DNA of 64,000 nucleotides from JBLNDJ01 sp050261515 (GCA_050261515.1 JBLNDJ010000048.1:62001-126000), one strand, 5' to 3'; positions 1-8,740 are shown, counted from the first letter of the stretch. The notes: generated by a model not told the origin, from the sequence alone. Program-made: numbers and translations.

Positions 1-54
1 GCAACCGCAAACAACCGCCGCCGCGCCGACCCACGCCGCCCGTCGCTCACAAGG

Positions 55-60
55 TAGAAT
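55..60 (+). promoter_or_regulatory. Putative -10 element (TAGAAT), leaderless spacing
   Basis: TAGAAT ends 7 nt before the ATG at 68. That spacing would place the transcription start at or next to the start codon. No clear -35 element can be judged because the window begins 55 bases upstream. Confidence 0.4.
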
Positions 61-67
61 CTGACCT

Positions 68-1165
68 ATGGACAAAAGAGATGTGTCGCGCCGCGCCTTC
101 ATCTCGCTGCCGGCGGCGGCAGTCGTGACGAAGGCAATGGCGCAATCCCCCAATGATAAGGTTCGTGTCGGTTTCATAGGAGTCGGCAATCGCGGCGCAT
201 ACCTGCTGCGGCACATGAAAAACGTCCCCGGCATCGAGGTCGCCGCGCTGTGCGACATCAATGCCGATACCCTGGCCAAATCCGCGGCCGTGACGCCGGG
301 CGCGGTCAGCGTGGCCGAATACCGGAAGCTGCTCGACCGCCACGACGTCGACGCGGTGGTCATCGCCACTCCGGTGGACACCCACAAGGAGATCGCCGTC
401 GCCGCGCTCGACGCCGGAAAGCACGTCTACTCCGAAAAGCCGATGGCCCTCACGCCTGAAGAGTGCCGCGTCATCGTTGACAAAACCAAGACCGCCAAAG
501 GCATCTACCAGGCCGGGTTCCAGCTCCGCCACGATCCGAACCGCCACGCCTCCATCGATTTCATCCACAAAGGCGGACTCGGGCAGGTGCTTTTCTGCCA
601 GGGCTACCGCCACACCGGCGACCTGCCGCGCGAAACCGCCTGGTATTTCGACGCCAAGCGCTCCGGCAACAACATCGTCGAACAGGCGTGCCACATCCTC
701 GATTTGTTCACCTGGTCAATCGGCGGCCACCCGCTGCGCGCGATGGCCTCGGGCGGAATCAACCTCTACAAGAACGTGCCGCCCGGCCGCTCGATCACCG
801 ACAACTACGCCGTCATCTACGAGTATCCGAACGACGTGCGCGTCTGCTTCAGCCACATCTATTTCGATCCCGACGGCTTCTCCGGAATCAAGGAGCGCGT
901 CTTCGGAGCCAAGGGCGCGATCGATCTGGCGCAGGCAACCTGGCGCGCGCTCGAGAAGAACTCGGGTCCGACCAAGCTCGACGTGCCCGACGCCGGCAAG
1001 GACTCCACCTATCTCTCGCTTGCCGCCTTCATCGACAACATCCGCGCGCGCAAGACGCCCCTGAACAACGCGGAATCCGCGCGGCGCTCCACGCTCGTTG
1101 CCATGCTCGGACGCAAGGCGATGGAAGAAAAGCGTATCGTTTCGTGGGAAGAAGTGGACGTCTAG
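68..1165 (+). CDS. Gfo/Idh/MocA-family oxidoreductase, Tat-exported
   Basis: A 365-residue NAD(P)-dependent oxidoreductase of the Gfo/Idh/MocA family; such enzymes oxidise or reduce sugars and polyols. The N-terminus carries a twin-arginine signal (SRRAF, residues 7-11) followed by a hydrophobic stretch ending in AMAQ, so a folded, cofactor-loaded enzyme is probably exported. The Rossmann nucleotide-binding loop GFIGVGNRG lies at residues 35-43 and the family EKP motif at residues 123-125 (YSEKPM). Length is normal for exported members. A TAGAAT hexamer sits 7 nt upstream of the ATG with no Shine-Dalgarno, suggesting a leaderless transcript. The substrate cannot be read from sequence. The gene converges with the TPR gene and shares a hairpin terminator with it. 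Confidence 0.92.
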   Translation: MDKRDVSRRAFISLPAAAVVTKAMAQSPNDKVRVGFIGVGNRGAYLLRHMKNVPGIEVAALCDINADTLAKSAAVTPGAVSVAEYRKLLDRHDVDAVVIATPVDTHKEIAVAALDAGKHVYSEKPMALTPEECRVIVDKTKTAKGIYQAGFQLRHDPNRHASIDFIHKGGLGQVLFCQGYRHTGDLPRETAWYFDAKRSGNNIVEQACHILDLFTWSIGGHPLRAMASGGINLYKNVPPGRSITDNYAVIYEYPNDVRVCFSHIYFDPDGFSGIKERVFGAKGAIDLAQATWRALEKNSGPTKLDVPDAGKDSTYLSLAAFIDNIRARKTPLNNAESARRSTLVAMLGRKAMEEKRIVSWEEVDV

Positions 1166-1171
1166 GAAGGA

Positions 1172-1200
1172 GCCGCTCCCTCCACCGCGGAGGGAGCGGC
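1172..1200. terminator. Hairpin terminator between convergent genes
   Basis: A perfect 12-bp stem (GCCGCTCCCTCC at 1172-1183 and its complement at 1189-1200) closes a 5-nt loop and is followed on the plus strand by ATTTTC. It lies in the 46-bp gap between the stop of the plus-strand oxidoreductase and the stop of the minus-strand TPR gene, so it probably serves as an intrinsic terminator, mainly for the plus strand. The T-tract is short. Confidence 0.75.
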
Positions 1201-1211
1201 ATTTTCAGGAA

Positions 1212-2852
1212 CTAATTCCTTACCGGTTCGAAATATCCCTGCGCCAGCTCCGGCTTCGCTTCGAGCGCCTTGCTCCAGCACGCCCGCGCGTCTTCCTCCT
1301 GGCCCAGCGACTTCATCACGTGACCCAGGTTCAGCAGCGCCTCGGCGAAATCCGGATTCTCCGAAAGGGCCTCGCGATACAACCGGGCAGCCTCCTCCGG
1401 CTGGCCCGATTTTTGCAGCAGCAGCCCTGTGTTGTACAGGACCTCCGGAGTCCGCTCGCCCAGATCCACCAGCCGCCCGTGATACTCGAGCGACCCCTCC
1501 AGGTCCCCGCGTTCCAGCGCCAGCGCCGCCAGCCCGCGCAGGGCGTCGAGCGACTTCGGGTCCGAATTCAGCGCCTGCTCGTAGACAAGCTGCGCCAGAT
1601 CCCGATCGCCCATCTTCCAGTACGCGAGCGCCAGGTTCATCTGCGCCTCGGTCCAGTCCTTGCGCTTCTTCAGGCACGTCTCGAAGCCCTCGGCGCTCCC
1701 GCGATAGTCGCCGCGCTGCAGCCGCACGTACCCCAGCCGGAACCGCGCCTCGTGGCTCTCCGGGTCCTTCTCGATGACCTTCTGATACGTCTTCTCGGCC
1801 TCTTCCTGCTCGCCCGACTGCTCGAGCACCAGCGCCAGGTTCCACAGCGCCGCCGTCGCGTTCGGATCCAGCCGCACGGCCTCGCGATACGCGTCCTTGG
1901 CTTCTTTCAGCGCGCCCAGCTCTTGTCGTACGATTCCGAGATTCGTATACGCCTGCGACGACTGCGGCCGCACCTTGATCGCCTGCTGATAGGCGTCTGC
2001 CGCCTGCTGCATGCGTCCCGCCTTCTGGTGCGCCAGCCCGAGGTTGAACCAGCCCTCGAAGTGATTCGGAACCGAGTCCACCAGCAGCGTGCAGAACTTC
2101 GCTGCCATTTCGAAATCGCCGGTCGCCGACGCCCACGCGGCCAAACCCTCGAGCGCCGCCGTCGATTGCGGCCGCATCTCGAGCAGCCGCTCGGAGCACT
2201 CGCGCACCAGCTCGTAATCCTTCTTCGCCATCCCGATGGCGATCAGGTTGGCGAGCGACTCTTCCGAGTTCGGATTCGCCTTCAGCACACGGCGGTACAA
2301 CTCGGCCGCCTCGTCGAACTGCGAGTCGAGCTGCAGGGCCACGGCGCGTCCGAACGTTGCCGTCTCGTTGGCGGGCTCGCGCTCGAGCACACGGTCGAAC
2401 GCCTGTAGCGCCGGCTGCGGTTGATTGAGGTGCAGCAGGCAGATCCCCAGCCCGAGCTGCGCCTCGGCACGGGACGCGTCCACCTGCGAGGCCTTCTGGA
2501 ACTTTTCCGCCGCTTCCTGCCAGCGGCCGGTGCGCTCCAGGCAGACCGCCAGGTTGAACCATGCCATCTGATGGGAAGGCTCGATTTGCAGCAGCTCGCG
2601 GTAGCTGTTCGCCGCGCCTTCGAACTGCCCCAGCTCGAACTGCACCTGGCCCATGGCGGAGTAGATCTCAGCGGACTTCTCGCCCTTGGCCACCGCGCGC
2701 TGTAGCTCGCGCAATGCCTCTTCCGCCTTCCCGTCCAGATGCAGCGAGACGGCCCGGGCGATGTAGCGGGACGCTTTCGGAGCCTCGGTCCGGGGACTGA
2801 ACTCCACGGGCCGCAACTCCGGCCCGGCGCCGATCGGTTTGCGTGGACTCAT
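1212..2852 (-). CDS. Tetratricopeptide (TPR) repeat protein
   Basis: A 546-residue protein built almost entirely of about fourteen 34-residue TPR units. Typical examples are the LGQFEGAANSYRELLQIEPS and AGRMQQAADAYQQAIKVRPQ stretches, with the usual W/L-G-Y-A-P pattern. TPR arrays form right-handed superhelices that bind other proteins. No signal peptide, membrane segment or catalytic domain is visible; the first ~40 residues are Pro/Ala-rich. The start is supported by a GAGGTGG ribosome-binding site 6 nt upstream of ATG. The gene lies 21 bp downstream of the 1001-residue protein gene on the same strand, so the two are probably cotranscribed. The partner is unknown. Confidence 0.9.
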   Translation of the reverse strand: MSPRKPIGAGPELRPVEFSPRTEAPKASRYIARAVSLHLDGKAEEALRELQRAVAKGEKSAEIYSAMGQVQFELGQFEGAANSYRELLQIEPSHQMAWFNLAVCLERTGRWQEAAEKFQKASQVDASRAEAQLGLGICLLHLNQPQPALQAFDRVLEREPANETATFGRAVALQLDSQFDEAAELYRRVLKANPNSEESLANLIAIGMAKKDYELVRECSERLLEMRPQSTAALEGLAAWASATGDFEMAAKFCTLLVDSVPNHFEGWFNLGLAHQKAGRMQQAADAYQQAIKVRPQSSQAYTNLGIVRQELGALKEAKDAYREAVRLDPNATAALWNLALVLEQSGEQEEAEKTYQKVIEKDPESHEARFRLGYVRLQRGDYRGSAEGFETCLKKRKDWTEAQMNLALAYWKMGDRDLAQLVYEQALNSDPKSLDALRGLAALALERGDLEGSLEYHGRLVDLGERTPEVLYNTGLLLQKSGQPEEAARLYREALSENPDFAEALLNLGHVMKSLGQEEDARACWSKALEAKPELAQGYFEPVRN

Positions 2853-2873
2853 AGTGCCACCTCGTTTCTCAAG

Positions 2874-5800
2874 TCAGTTGTTCGGGGCGATCGCTGCGCA
2901 GATCTTGCCCCAGAAATCGTCGTGATACGTCACGCGCGCCCAGTACAGGTGCGGCGTGTCGCCGGCCTCGCCGAAGAACCCTACACCGCCCGTGCGAAGG
3001 CGGTCGTCGGTCCAGTAATCGACAACCTCGCCTTCGATGGAAGTTTGGAACCCGTTGCCTTCTACGTCCTGCTGGATGCGGTACGGCCGCCCGTTGTGCA
3101 TCAGCTTCCGCACGGGCACGCGCACGTGGGCCGTCTCGCGCCCCGCCACCACCTGGTAGCGCTCCAGCGCCATCTCGGGCGAGGGGCCGTGTTTCACCAC
3201 CAGCAGCTTGCTCACGTAATAATTTTGCAAATCGGCGGCGCGGTAGACCCAGCCGATGCTCGAGCCCCGTATCTGGCCGAGGAATTCCAGCCGGTAATTC
3301 GTGAGCGGCTGCGAGGGGCGGTAAAGAGCGAGTTGCCCGGCGCGTATGTACCCGCTGCCCGGCTCGCGCACCCAGCTCTGCGCCCAGTTGCGCCCGCCAT
3401 ACCAGCCGTTCATTCCGGTCGAAAAGTCGTGCTCCACGCGGATCGCCGCGCGGCTCTGCAACTCGCGATTGAGCGAGCTGCCGTTCGCCGCGCATCCGGT
3501 GAGCATGCTCGAAAGCGCGATGATGGCGGGAATGAAGACCATGACGCCGCGGAACAGCCCCGAAGCGGTCTTCAACGCGCTGCGCCAGCGCGGTTCGTCG
3601 GTTTCGAGAATACTTTCGAAATCCATGCCGAGTAATCCGAGTTCGGTGGCGACGAAGAACAGCTCCGGAGTGTAGGGCTGCTCGCCCGGGCCCCCGGCCA
3701 TTTGCGCCGTGCCCGCATAGGGACCGGCGTCAACGGGCAGCTCCGCCGCGGCTTCGAGCGTCTCATAGGCGTCGAGAGCGAACTCCGCCTCCGGCCAGGC
3801 CGGCCCGGATGCCATTGCGGTGCAGGCGGGCGCGGCCGCGGCGGCGCTGTCGTGGTCGTCCAGCTCGACCGTGCAGAACGCGCCGTGCGGCATGTGCGCC
3901 TTTTCCACCCTTGCGCGGAACACCGGGAAACGGCTCGGACGGCTGCTCAGCCGGAACGCGGGGGTGATCCGTCCCTTGCTCGCCGCCGCCTTCACATCGA
4001 GACGCACACCCGGTTTGGGAAGCGCCGCCGGATTCGTCTCGCCGAGCGCGATCGTGTGTGCCGCCAGCTCCGGGTGCCGCACCATGGGACCTGCGAACCC
4101 GATCTGCGCCGTCGCATCCGCCGTGCCCGGCGCAACCGGGTGCGCGCCACGCTCGAGCGCGTCGAGGAACGGTTCGTTCGCCGCCGCCTGCCAGCGCGGC
4201 GCCCGCACGCGGCTCGCCAGCGTGCCGAGGCCGGGAGACATCGGGGAGAACGGAATCCACGCGGATTGTGTGCGGGCCCGCGCCAGGTCCACTGCGCAAC
4301 ACGCCGCCGAGCCTGCCTCGCCAGCGGCCGCCAGTTGCAGCGCCGCGCCGGAGAAAGCCGTCGCCGGTATCTCCACCGCGTGCGGCTCGCGTGGCGGGAT
4401 GACGGCGGAGGTGGCGCGCGCGCACGCGCCGCGCGGCGCCGGGGCAGGGTATTGCTCGAAGGACCGCCCCTCGAGCAGCCCGCCTCGGACGTCCGTCTCC
4501 GGGGCCTCCGCCGTCTTGAATCCGGGAATCTCTACGCCCTGCGGCGCGAAGGCAGCCTCATCGGCCACATCGACCGACAGCACCACGCCCCGAACCGGGC
4601 GCGGCGGCACTTCCATCCACGAGCACGGCCGCGCCGCCAGACTCGGCCGCGCGACCGTGCCGGTTCCGGCGAGCGCCTGCGGGGCGCGCAGCGCCAGAGG
4701 AGTCGATAACACGGTGATCGTTGCCGGCAGAGCCCATATTCCTGTTCCGGCCGAAATATTGCGCGCCTGAGGCAGCGAAAGCTCGCGCCACGGCAGCTCG
4801 CAGAGCCGCCCGCGCACCGCGGGCGTCTCGATCCGTGGGAAACGCACGACCGCTGCGAACAGCGCGAGCGCCTCGGACGAAACCGTCGAGAGCAGCCTGG
4901 CGGCTGCGGGACAGCCTAACGATTGGAGCCCTGCCTGCGGCAATCCGGCCGTACTCAGCGCCGCCGCGAATCCCGGCAACGACGCCGCGCCCGCGTGGAA
5001 CTCCGCCGCCGCGCAGTTCCGCCCGGAGGAGGCGAACGCCGCAACCCGCGGCGGAACCGTCATCCACGTCTCGCAAAGGGCGGGATCGGTCTGGGCGGTG
5101 AAGCTCCCTACAGGAACGAAGCGGCACACCGGCAGCCGCGCCGGGCCCCGCATCGAGAGCGCCGGAACCTCGCGCCGCTCGAACCGCACGCGCATCGCCT
5201 CGGGCATAAGCGCGACGAGATGATCCGGACCCGCCGGCATGCGCGCTGTTCCCGCGCGGAACGAAAGCCGCGGAAACTCGGGCAGGCTTGCCGCGTGTCG
5301 CAGCGAGAGCGCCGGAACTTCGCGCCGCTCGAACAGCTCGCGCGCCGCCTCGGGCCTGCGCGTGCCGAGAAAATCCGGGCCCGCCGGCATGCGCGCCGTC
5401 CCCGCGCGGAACGAAACCCGCGGCAACTCGGGCCGGGGCGCCGAGCGCCCGCATCCGATGGCGCTTGTCTGGAGCAGGCTCGCCGGGTTCACGGGATTGG
5501 GCGGCGCGGGCGCGAATGTCCGTTCGGCGACCGGAGGAGCGAAGGTCTCGGGAGGCTTGGCAGCGTCGTGCCCGTTTTTCGAAGCCGGCACCTCGTCGAA
5601 CACGGGCGATGTGAATTGGGTGATGGTGACGTTGAGCGCCGCTGCCTGTGGTGCCGGCGCGGCCGGGGCCGGGGCCGGCTGGTGCGCCGGCCGCTTCTTC
5701 GCGCGCGGGGCCGGCGGGCGGACTTCGGGCTTCGCAGGCTGCGGCTCGTTTTCGAGCAGCCTTTTGAACGCCAGTCGCGTCAGGGCATGGTAACGCTTAC

Positions 5801-5879
5801 GATGCTCGTCCGAGCAGAAATCGGCGTCGGACATCTGACGGACCAGCGACACCCGTTTCCCGCAGTAGAAGCAGGGCAT
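2874..5879 (-). CDS. Zinc-motif / Ala-Pro-rich / membrane / lectin-like protein, unknown function
   Basis: A 1001-residue composite protein that I do not recognise as a named family. Residues 1-32 hold a compact cysteine/histidine motif (CFYCGKR, then CSDEHRKRYH) suggesting a treble-clef-type zinc site. A basic and Ala/Pro-rich linker follows (PAPAPAAPAPQ). A long low-complexity region to about residue 780 contains degenerate repeats with AGTARMPAGPD and ERREVPALS. A single hydrophobic segment (GVMVFIPAIIALSSMLTGCA) comes near residue 800. The last ~200 residues look like a beta-sandwich of the LamG/DUF1080 type (DFSTGMNGWYGG, YRLEFLGQIRG, YYVSKLLVVK). The likely topology is a cytoplasmic zinc end with the lectin-like domain outside. 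A TATAAT lies at 5901-5906 and a GGAAGGA ribosome-binding site precedes the ATG. It is followed by the TPR gene. Confidence 0.75.
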   Translation of the reverse strand: MPCFYCGKRVSLVRQMSDADFCSDEHRKRYHALTRLAFKRLLENEPQPAKPEVRPPAPRAKKRPAHQPAPAPAAPAPQAAALNVTITQFTSPVFDEVPASKNGHDAAKPPETFAPPVAERTFAPAPPNPVNPASLLQTSAIGCGRSAPRPELPRVSFRAGTARMPAGPDFLGTRRPEAARELFERREVPALSLRHAASLPEFPRLSFRAGTARMPAGPDHLVALMPEAMRVRFERREVPALSMRGPARLPVCRFVPVGSFTAQTDPALCETWMTVPPRVAAFASSGRNCAAAEFHAGAASLPGFAAALSTAGLPQAGLQSLGCPAAARLLSTVSSEALALFAAVVRFPRIETPAVRGRLCELPWRELSLPQARNISAGTGIWALPATITVLSTPLALRAPQALAGTGTVARPSLAARPCSWMEVPPRPVRGVVLSVDVADEAAFAPQGVEIPGFKTAEAPETDVRGGLLEGRSFEQYPAPAPRGACARATSAVIPPREPHAVEIPATAFSGAALQLAAAGEAGSAACCAVDLARARTQSAWIPFSPMSPGLGTLASRVRAPRWQAAANEPFLDALERGAHPVAPGTADATAQIGFAGPMVRHPELAAHTIALGETNPAALPKPGVRLDVKAAASKGRITPAFRLSSRPSRFPVFRARVEKAHMPHGAFCTVELDDHDSAAAAAPACTAMASGPAWPEAEFALDAYETLEAAAELPVDAGPYAGTAQMAGGPGEQPYTPELFFVATELGLLGMDFESILETDEPRWRSALKTASGLFRGVMVFIPAIIALSSMLTGCAANGSSLNRELQSRAAIRVEHDFSTGMNGWYGGRNWAQSWVREPGSGYIRAGQLALYRPSQPLTNYRLEFLGQIRGSSIGWVYRAADLQNYYVSKLLVVKHGPSPEMALERYQVVAGRETAHVRVPVRKLMHNGRPYRIQQDVEGNGFQTSIEGEVVDYWTDDRLRTGGVGFFGEAGDTPHLYWARVTYHDDFWGKICAAIAPNN
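5155..5440. repeat. Two tandem ~150-bp coding repeats
   Basis: Two adjacent copies with a 150-bp (50-codon) period lie within the 1001-residue protein gene; the anchor GAGAGCGCCGGAAC occurs at 5155 and again at 5305. Both encode SFRAGTARMPAGPD followed about 20 residues later by FERREVPALS. DNA identity is highest over the AGTARMPAGPD segment, which points to a recent duplication or gene conversion. Confidence 0.8.
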
Positions 5880-6142
5880 CCAGCCGAATCCTTCCGGACA
5901 ATTATATTTGCCCTAGTTGCGTTTTTCCAGGAGAATTCACACCTGTTAAGCCACTAAGTACGAAAGACTTTTTGGTGCTTATCGCACAAGATGGGGGACG
6001 AATGACCTAGTACGGGTGGAGCTTACCCCCAGTTCCCACACCGTAGGTTAGAAGTCAATTACTAACTTCCGCTAACTATTGAGGGCGAAAAGACACGAGG
6101 GCAGCGGCCCCAGTTCTAGTACTCCTAATTTTGCGCCATGAT

Positions 6143-6161
6143 GCGGGGAAGGGCTCCCCGC
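6143..6161 (-). terminator. Short GC hairpin downstream of carD
   Basis: A 7-bp stem (GCGGGGA at 6143-6149 and TCCCCGC at 6155-6161) begins 7 bp beyond the carD stop codon. No T-tract follows on the minus strand, so it is at best a weak or factor-assisted terminator. The ~260 bp between here and 5879 is relatively AT-rich and contains no recognisable gene. Confidence 0.4.
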
Positions 6162-6168
6162 TTGTGCG

Positions 6169-6678
6169 CTACAGCGCCGCCGGCAGCGTGAGCGCCGCCT
6201 TCGCCAGCGCCCGCTGGATCAACTCGGCTGCTTCCGCCTGCTCCATCCCGCGCGAAATCGATAGCTCGGTCACGAGCATGTGGCGCGCCCGGTCGAGCAT
6301 CTTTTTCTCGCGGAAAGAGAGCGGCTTTTCGCGCTGCAACAGCAGAAGACTCTTCAGCACCTCCGCAACTTGCAGCAGGCCCCCGACGCGCATCTTCTCG
6401 GAGTTCTCCTTGAAGCGGTTCTTCCAATCCGGGCAACGCTGACAGTCGCCCTCCGAAAGGAAGCTCAGCACCCGGGCCATCTCGCCGTTCCTGGTAATCT
6501 TGCGGATCCCGATCTCCTCAACGTGCGAAAACGGCACCATGACCGTCATGCTCGTGTACATCAGCCGGAGAAGGTAATAACGCTCCAGGTAAGATCCGAA
6601 GGAACGGCTGCTGATATTCTCGATGGTTCCGACCCCCTGATTGGGGTAGACCACCTTCTCACCGATCTGGAAGGTCAT
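6169..6678 (-). CDS. carD: CarD-family RNA polymerase-binding regulator
   Basis: A 169-residue CarD/CdnL-type transcription factor. Such proteins bind the RNA polymerase beta subunit and stabilise open complexes at housekeeping promoters. The N-terminal RNAP-interaction domain is clear (FQIGEKVVYPNQGVGTIE, then the MVPFSHVEEIGIRK strand), followed by an all-helical C-terminal domain (SFREKKMLDRARHMLVTELS). The open frame extends 19 codons upstream to 6735, but I chose the internal ATG because it begins exactly at the family start (MTFQIGEK) and has an AGAGG ribosome-binding site 7 nt upstream. The gene appears monocistronic with its own promoter at 6752-6780. Confidence 0.93.
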   Translation of the reverse strand: MTFQIGEKVVYPNQGVGTIENISSRSFGSYLERYYLLRLMYTSMTVMVPFSHVEEIGIRKITRNGEMARVLSFLSEGDCQRCPDWKNRFKENSEKMRVGGLLQVAEVLKSLLLLQREKPLSFREKKMLDRARHMLVTELSISRGMEQAEAAELIQRALAKAALTLPAAL

Positions 6679-6751
6679 GCGCGGACCTCTCGTACACCAG
6701 AAGGCTCTTTTCAGTTCTAAGTTGCGAACCGACATCTACGACGGAAGGAGA

Positions 6752-6780
6752 ATATTAAGGTCGATCCGGTTCAAAGTCAA
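6752..6780 (-). promoter_or_regulatory. Sigma-70-type promoter of carD
   Basis: Reading the minus strand, TTGACT (6775-6780) and TAATAT (6752-6757) are separated by 17 bp. Transcription would begin near 6745, leaving a ~65-nt 5' leader before the chosen carD start. This is consistent with ribosome-binding-site-dependent initiation there. Confidence 0.6.
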
Positions 6781-6892
6781 CCGGAAAATCGAGCGGCATG
6801 GTACTGGTGTTTCATAGGCAATTTAATGCGTATGAACGTAGGTAGGAAAATAGAACGCCGCTGATTCGCAACCGATTCAAAAGGCGTGGCTT

Positions 6893-7750
6893 TCACGCGC
6901 CGCGCAGTTCATCCATCAACTTGCGGATGTATGAAAGGTTGCGTTTCATATCGGCTTCCACCGAACCAGACGGGTTCGAGGTTTCCAGGTTCGCGAACCC
7001 GGAATATCCTATGTCCGCCAGCGCCCGCAGGATCCCCGGGAAATCAATCTTTCCCTCGCCCAGATAACCATGATCTTTGAGGTGTACCTGGCAGATCCGG
7101 TCCTTGCCCAGCCACCGGATTTCCTTGACCGGGTCGAAGCCCGCCCGGCTCGAGTTCGCGACGTCGTAGTACGCCCGCACCGCCTTCGATTGGGACCGGT
7201 CCATGATGCGCACGTTGTCCTCGGCCGAGATCATGTTCTCGAGCCCGAGCATGACGCCGGCCTTCTCCGCTTCGGGCGCCAGTTCTTTGAGAATGTCGCC
7301 GACGTAGTCCTTCTCGGCCGCCGTTTCGAGCGCGCCTTTGCCGAAGAACGGAAGCAGCATCACCCGCGCCTTCAGCTTCTTGGTGGCCGGAATGCCCTGG
7401 GCGACCCACTTCTTTCCGAGCGGATCGTTCTTGAGATAGTTCTGGTGGAGGATGTCGAGGCAGGTGCCGGCGATCGCAATTTCCTGCTTCGCGGCGGCCT
7501 CGAGATACTGCGCCTGCAAATCGGGATTGGCCAGCGGGATGCTGTCGGCGCCGTTGTTCCGGCCGAGGCTGACCTCGACGCCTTCGAACCCGAGAGACCG
7601 TGCGAACGCGAGCGCATCGACTTTTCCGGTGCGTCCCAGATTCCAGTCCGTGACGCCGATTTTCAAGCCGGAAAGCTTTTTCGCCGTCAAAAGCCGCGCC
7701 GCCGGGGCAAACGCGGCCGCGGCAAGCAGGGTCCTGCGCGTCATGGCCAT
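6893..7750 (-). CDS. Sugar phosphate isomerase/epimerase-like TIM barrel, exported
   Basis: A 285-residue xylose-isomerase-like TIM-barrel protein. It starts with a Tat-like signal (MAMTRRTLLAAAAFAPA) ending near LLTAKK, then shows the family course: GVTDWNLGR (strand 1), GFEGVEVSLGR (strand 2), GVMLGLENM with the metal-ligand Glu, YYDVANSSRAG, and QVHLKDHGYLGEGKIDFPG near the end. Members isomerise or epimerise sugars or polyols; the substrate is unknown here. The frame continues upstream into the PfkB gene, but I prefer the ATG at 7750. A TATAAT lies 7 nt upstream of it at 7758-7763, and the signal peptide begins there. An alternative ATG at 7759 overlaps the PfkB stop as TAATG. Confidence 0.85.
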   Translation of the reverse strand: MAMTRRTLLAAAAFAPAARLLTAKKLSGLKIGVTDWNLGRTGKVDALAFARSLGFEGVEVSLGRNNGADSIPLANPDLQAQYLEAAAKQEIAIAGTCLDILHQNYLKNDPLGKKWVAQGIPATKKLKARVMLLPFFGKGALETAAEKDYVGDILKELAPEAEKAGVMLGLENMISAEDNVRIMDRSQSKAVRAYYDVANSSRAGFDPVKEIRWLGKDRICQVHLKDHGYLGEGKIDFPGILRALADIGYSGFANLETSNPSGSVEADMKRNLSYIRKLMDELRGA

Positions 7751-7757
7751 GGGGAAC

Positions 7758-7763
7758 ATTATA
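7758..7763 (-). promoter_or_regulatory. Putative -10 element (TATAAT), leaderless spacing
   Basis: A perfect TATAAT on the minus strand ends 7 nt upstream of the isomerase ATG and overlaps the PfkB stop codon. It would let the isomerase be transcribed separately as a leaderless mRNA. It could also be chance overlap inside a cotranscribed pair. Confidence 0.4.
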
Positions 7764-8739
7764 TGCCCGGGCCGCCTTGCGTGTTTGTCCCCCCAGAAGG
7801 GGGAGAGGCCAGGGGATGAGCGGCGGCCCACTCGACGGTTTCTTCCCACGAGCGCAGCCCGCCTGTCGCTCCGAGTTTCTGGATGGCGAGGGCTGCGGCT
7901 GCGTTGGCGATGCGGGCACATTCTTCGAGCGAGAGTCCGCGATGGCGCGCCGCCAGGAACGCTCCGGCGAAGCAGTCGCCCGCGCCGGTCGTATCCACCG
8001 CTTCGACCGCGAAGGCCGGGGCCGCGGCCACCCCGCCGGCCGTGAACACTACCGAGCCGCGCGCGCCGAGCTTCACGACGACCGCGGCCGCCCCCAGTTC
8101 CCGAAGCCGTGCGGCCGCAGCGGCCGGCTCAGCCTGTCCGGTGAGCTCTCGGGCTTCGTCGAGGTTGACGAACATCAGGTCCGTATAAGGCAGGCAAGGA
8201 GCGAGGTCTTCGAGCCAGCGGCCGCGCGAATCCCAGCCGGTATCGAGCGACGTCGTGAGGCCCGCGGCCCGGGCGCGCCGCATTGTCGCGGCGGCGTGAC
8301 GGCGCACGAGCGGCAGCGCGAACAGGTTCGCCAGGTGGAACGCGGACATCCCGGCGGCGAGGCGTGCGTCGAATTCGAGCGGCTCGGGAAAGGCGGCGGC
8401 GCTCGCGCCCACCAGATGCAGCAGCGCGCGGTCGCCGGCAGAATTCACGACCACTACGCTGGCGGGCGTGGCGGCTTCGCCGCGCGACACCTGACCCACA
8501 TCGACGCCGGCGGAGCGCAGCCGGGCCAGCATCTGGTCCCCGAACTCGTCCAATCCGACGGCGCTCAGGAGGCGCACCGGCGCGCCGAGCTTCGCAGCCG
8601 CATACGACGTGTTGGCGCCGTTGCCGCCCATGTGCTGCTCGATCGATTCGACCCAGGTGCTCGTGCCCCACGCGACGCGGTCCACCGGGCGCACCAGGAC
8701 ATCGGCGACGATGTTTCCGCAAACGAGAACGCCGCCCAT
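7759..8739 (-). CDS. PfkB-family carbohydrate kinase
   Basis: A 326-residue ribokinase-fold sugar kinase. The N-terminal family motif is present (HMGGNGANTSYAAAKLG, residues ~36-52). So is the C-terminal ATP-binding signature DTTGAGDCFAGAFLA, whose Asp is the catalytic base. The protein starts directly with the first beta strand (MGGVLVCGNIVADVLV). Substrate choice among ribose, fructose, 2-keto-3-deoxygluconate or a nucleoside cannot be decided from these motifs. It sits 1 bp from the upstream membrane-protein gene and overlaps the start region of the isomerase gene, so kinase and isomerase probably act on related sugars. Confidence 0.92.
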   Translation of the reverse strand: MGGVLVCGNIVADVLVRPVDRVAWGTSTWVESIEQHMGGNGANTSYAAAKLGAPVRLLSAVGLDEFGDQMLARLRSAGVDVGQVSRGEAATPASVVVVNSAGDRALLHLVGASAAAFPEPLEFDARLAAGMSAFHLANLFALPLVRRHAAATMRRARAAGLTTSLDTGWDSRGRWLEDLAPCLPYTDLMFVNLDEARELTGQAEPAAAAARLRELGAAAVVVKLGARGSVVFTAGGVAAAPAFAVEAVDTTGAGDCFAGAFLAARHRGLSLEECARIANAAAALAIQKLGATGGLRSWEETVEWAAAHPLASPPSGGTNTQGGPGI

Positions 8740-8740
8740 C

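Noticed and set aside
1098..2408. Long plus-strand frame opposite the TPR gene
   Set aside because: It is the antisense shadow of the TPR coding sequence, with Arg/Leu-rich composition and no family motif; the minus-strand TPR repeats are unmistakable.
3702..4709. 335-codon plus-strand frame within the 1001-residue gene
   Set aside because: Arg-rich translation typical of antisense in high-GC DNA, no start signal, and the opposite frame has a continuous domain structure.
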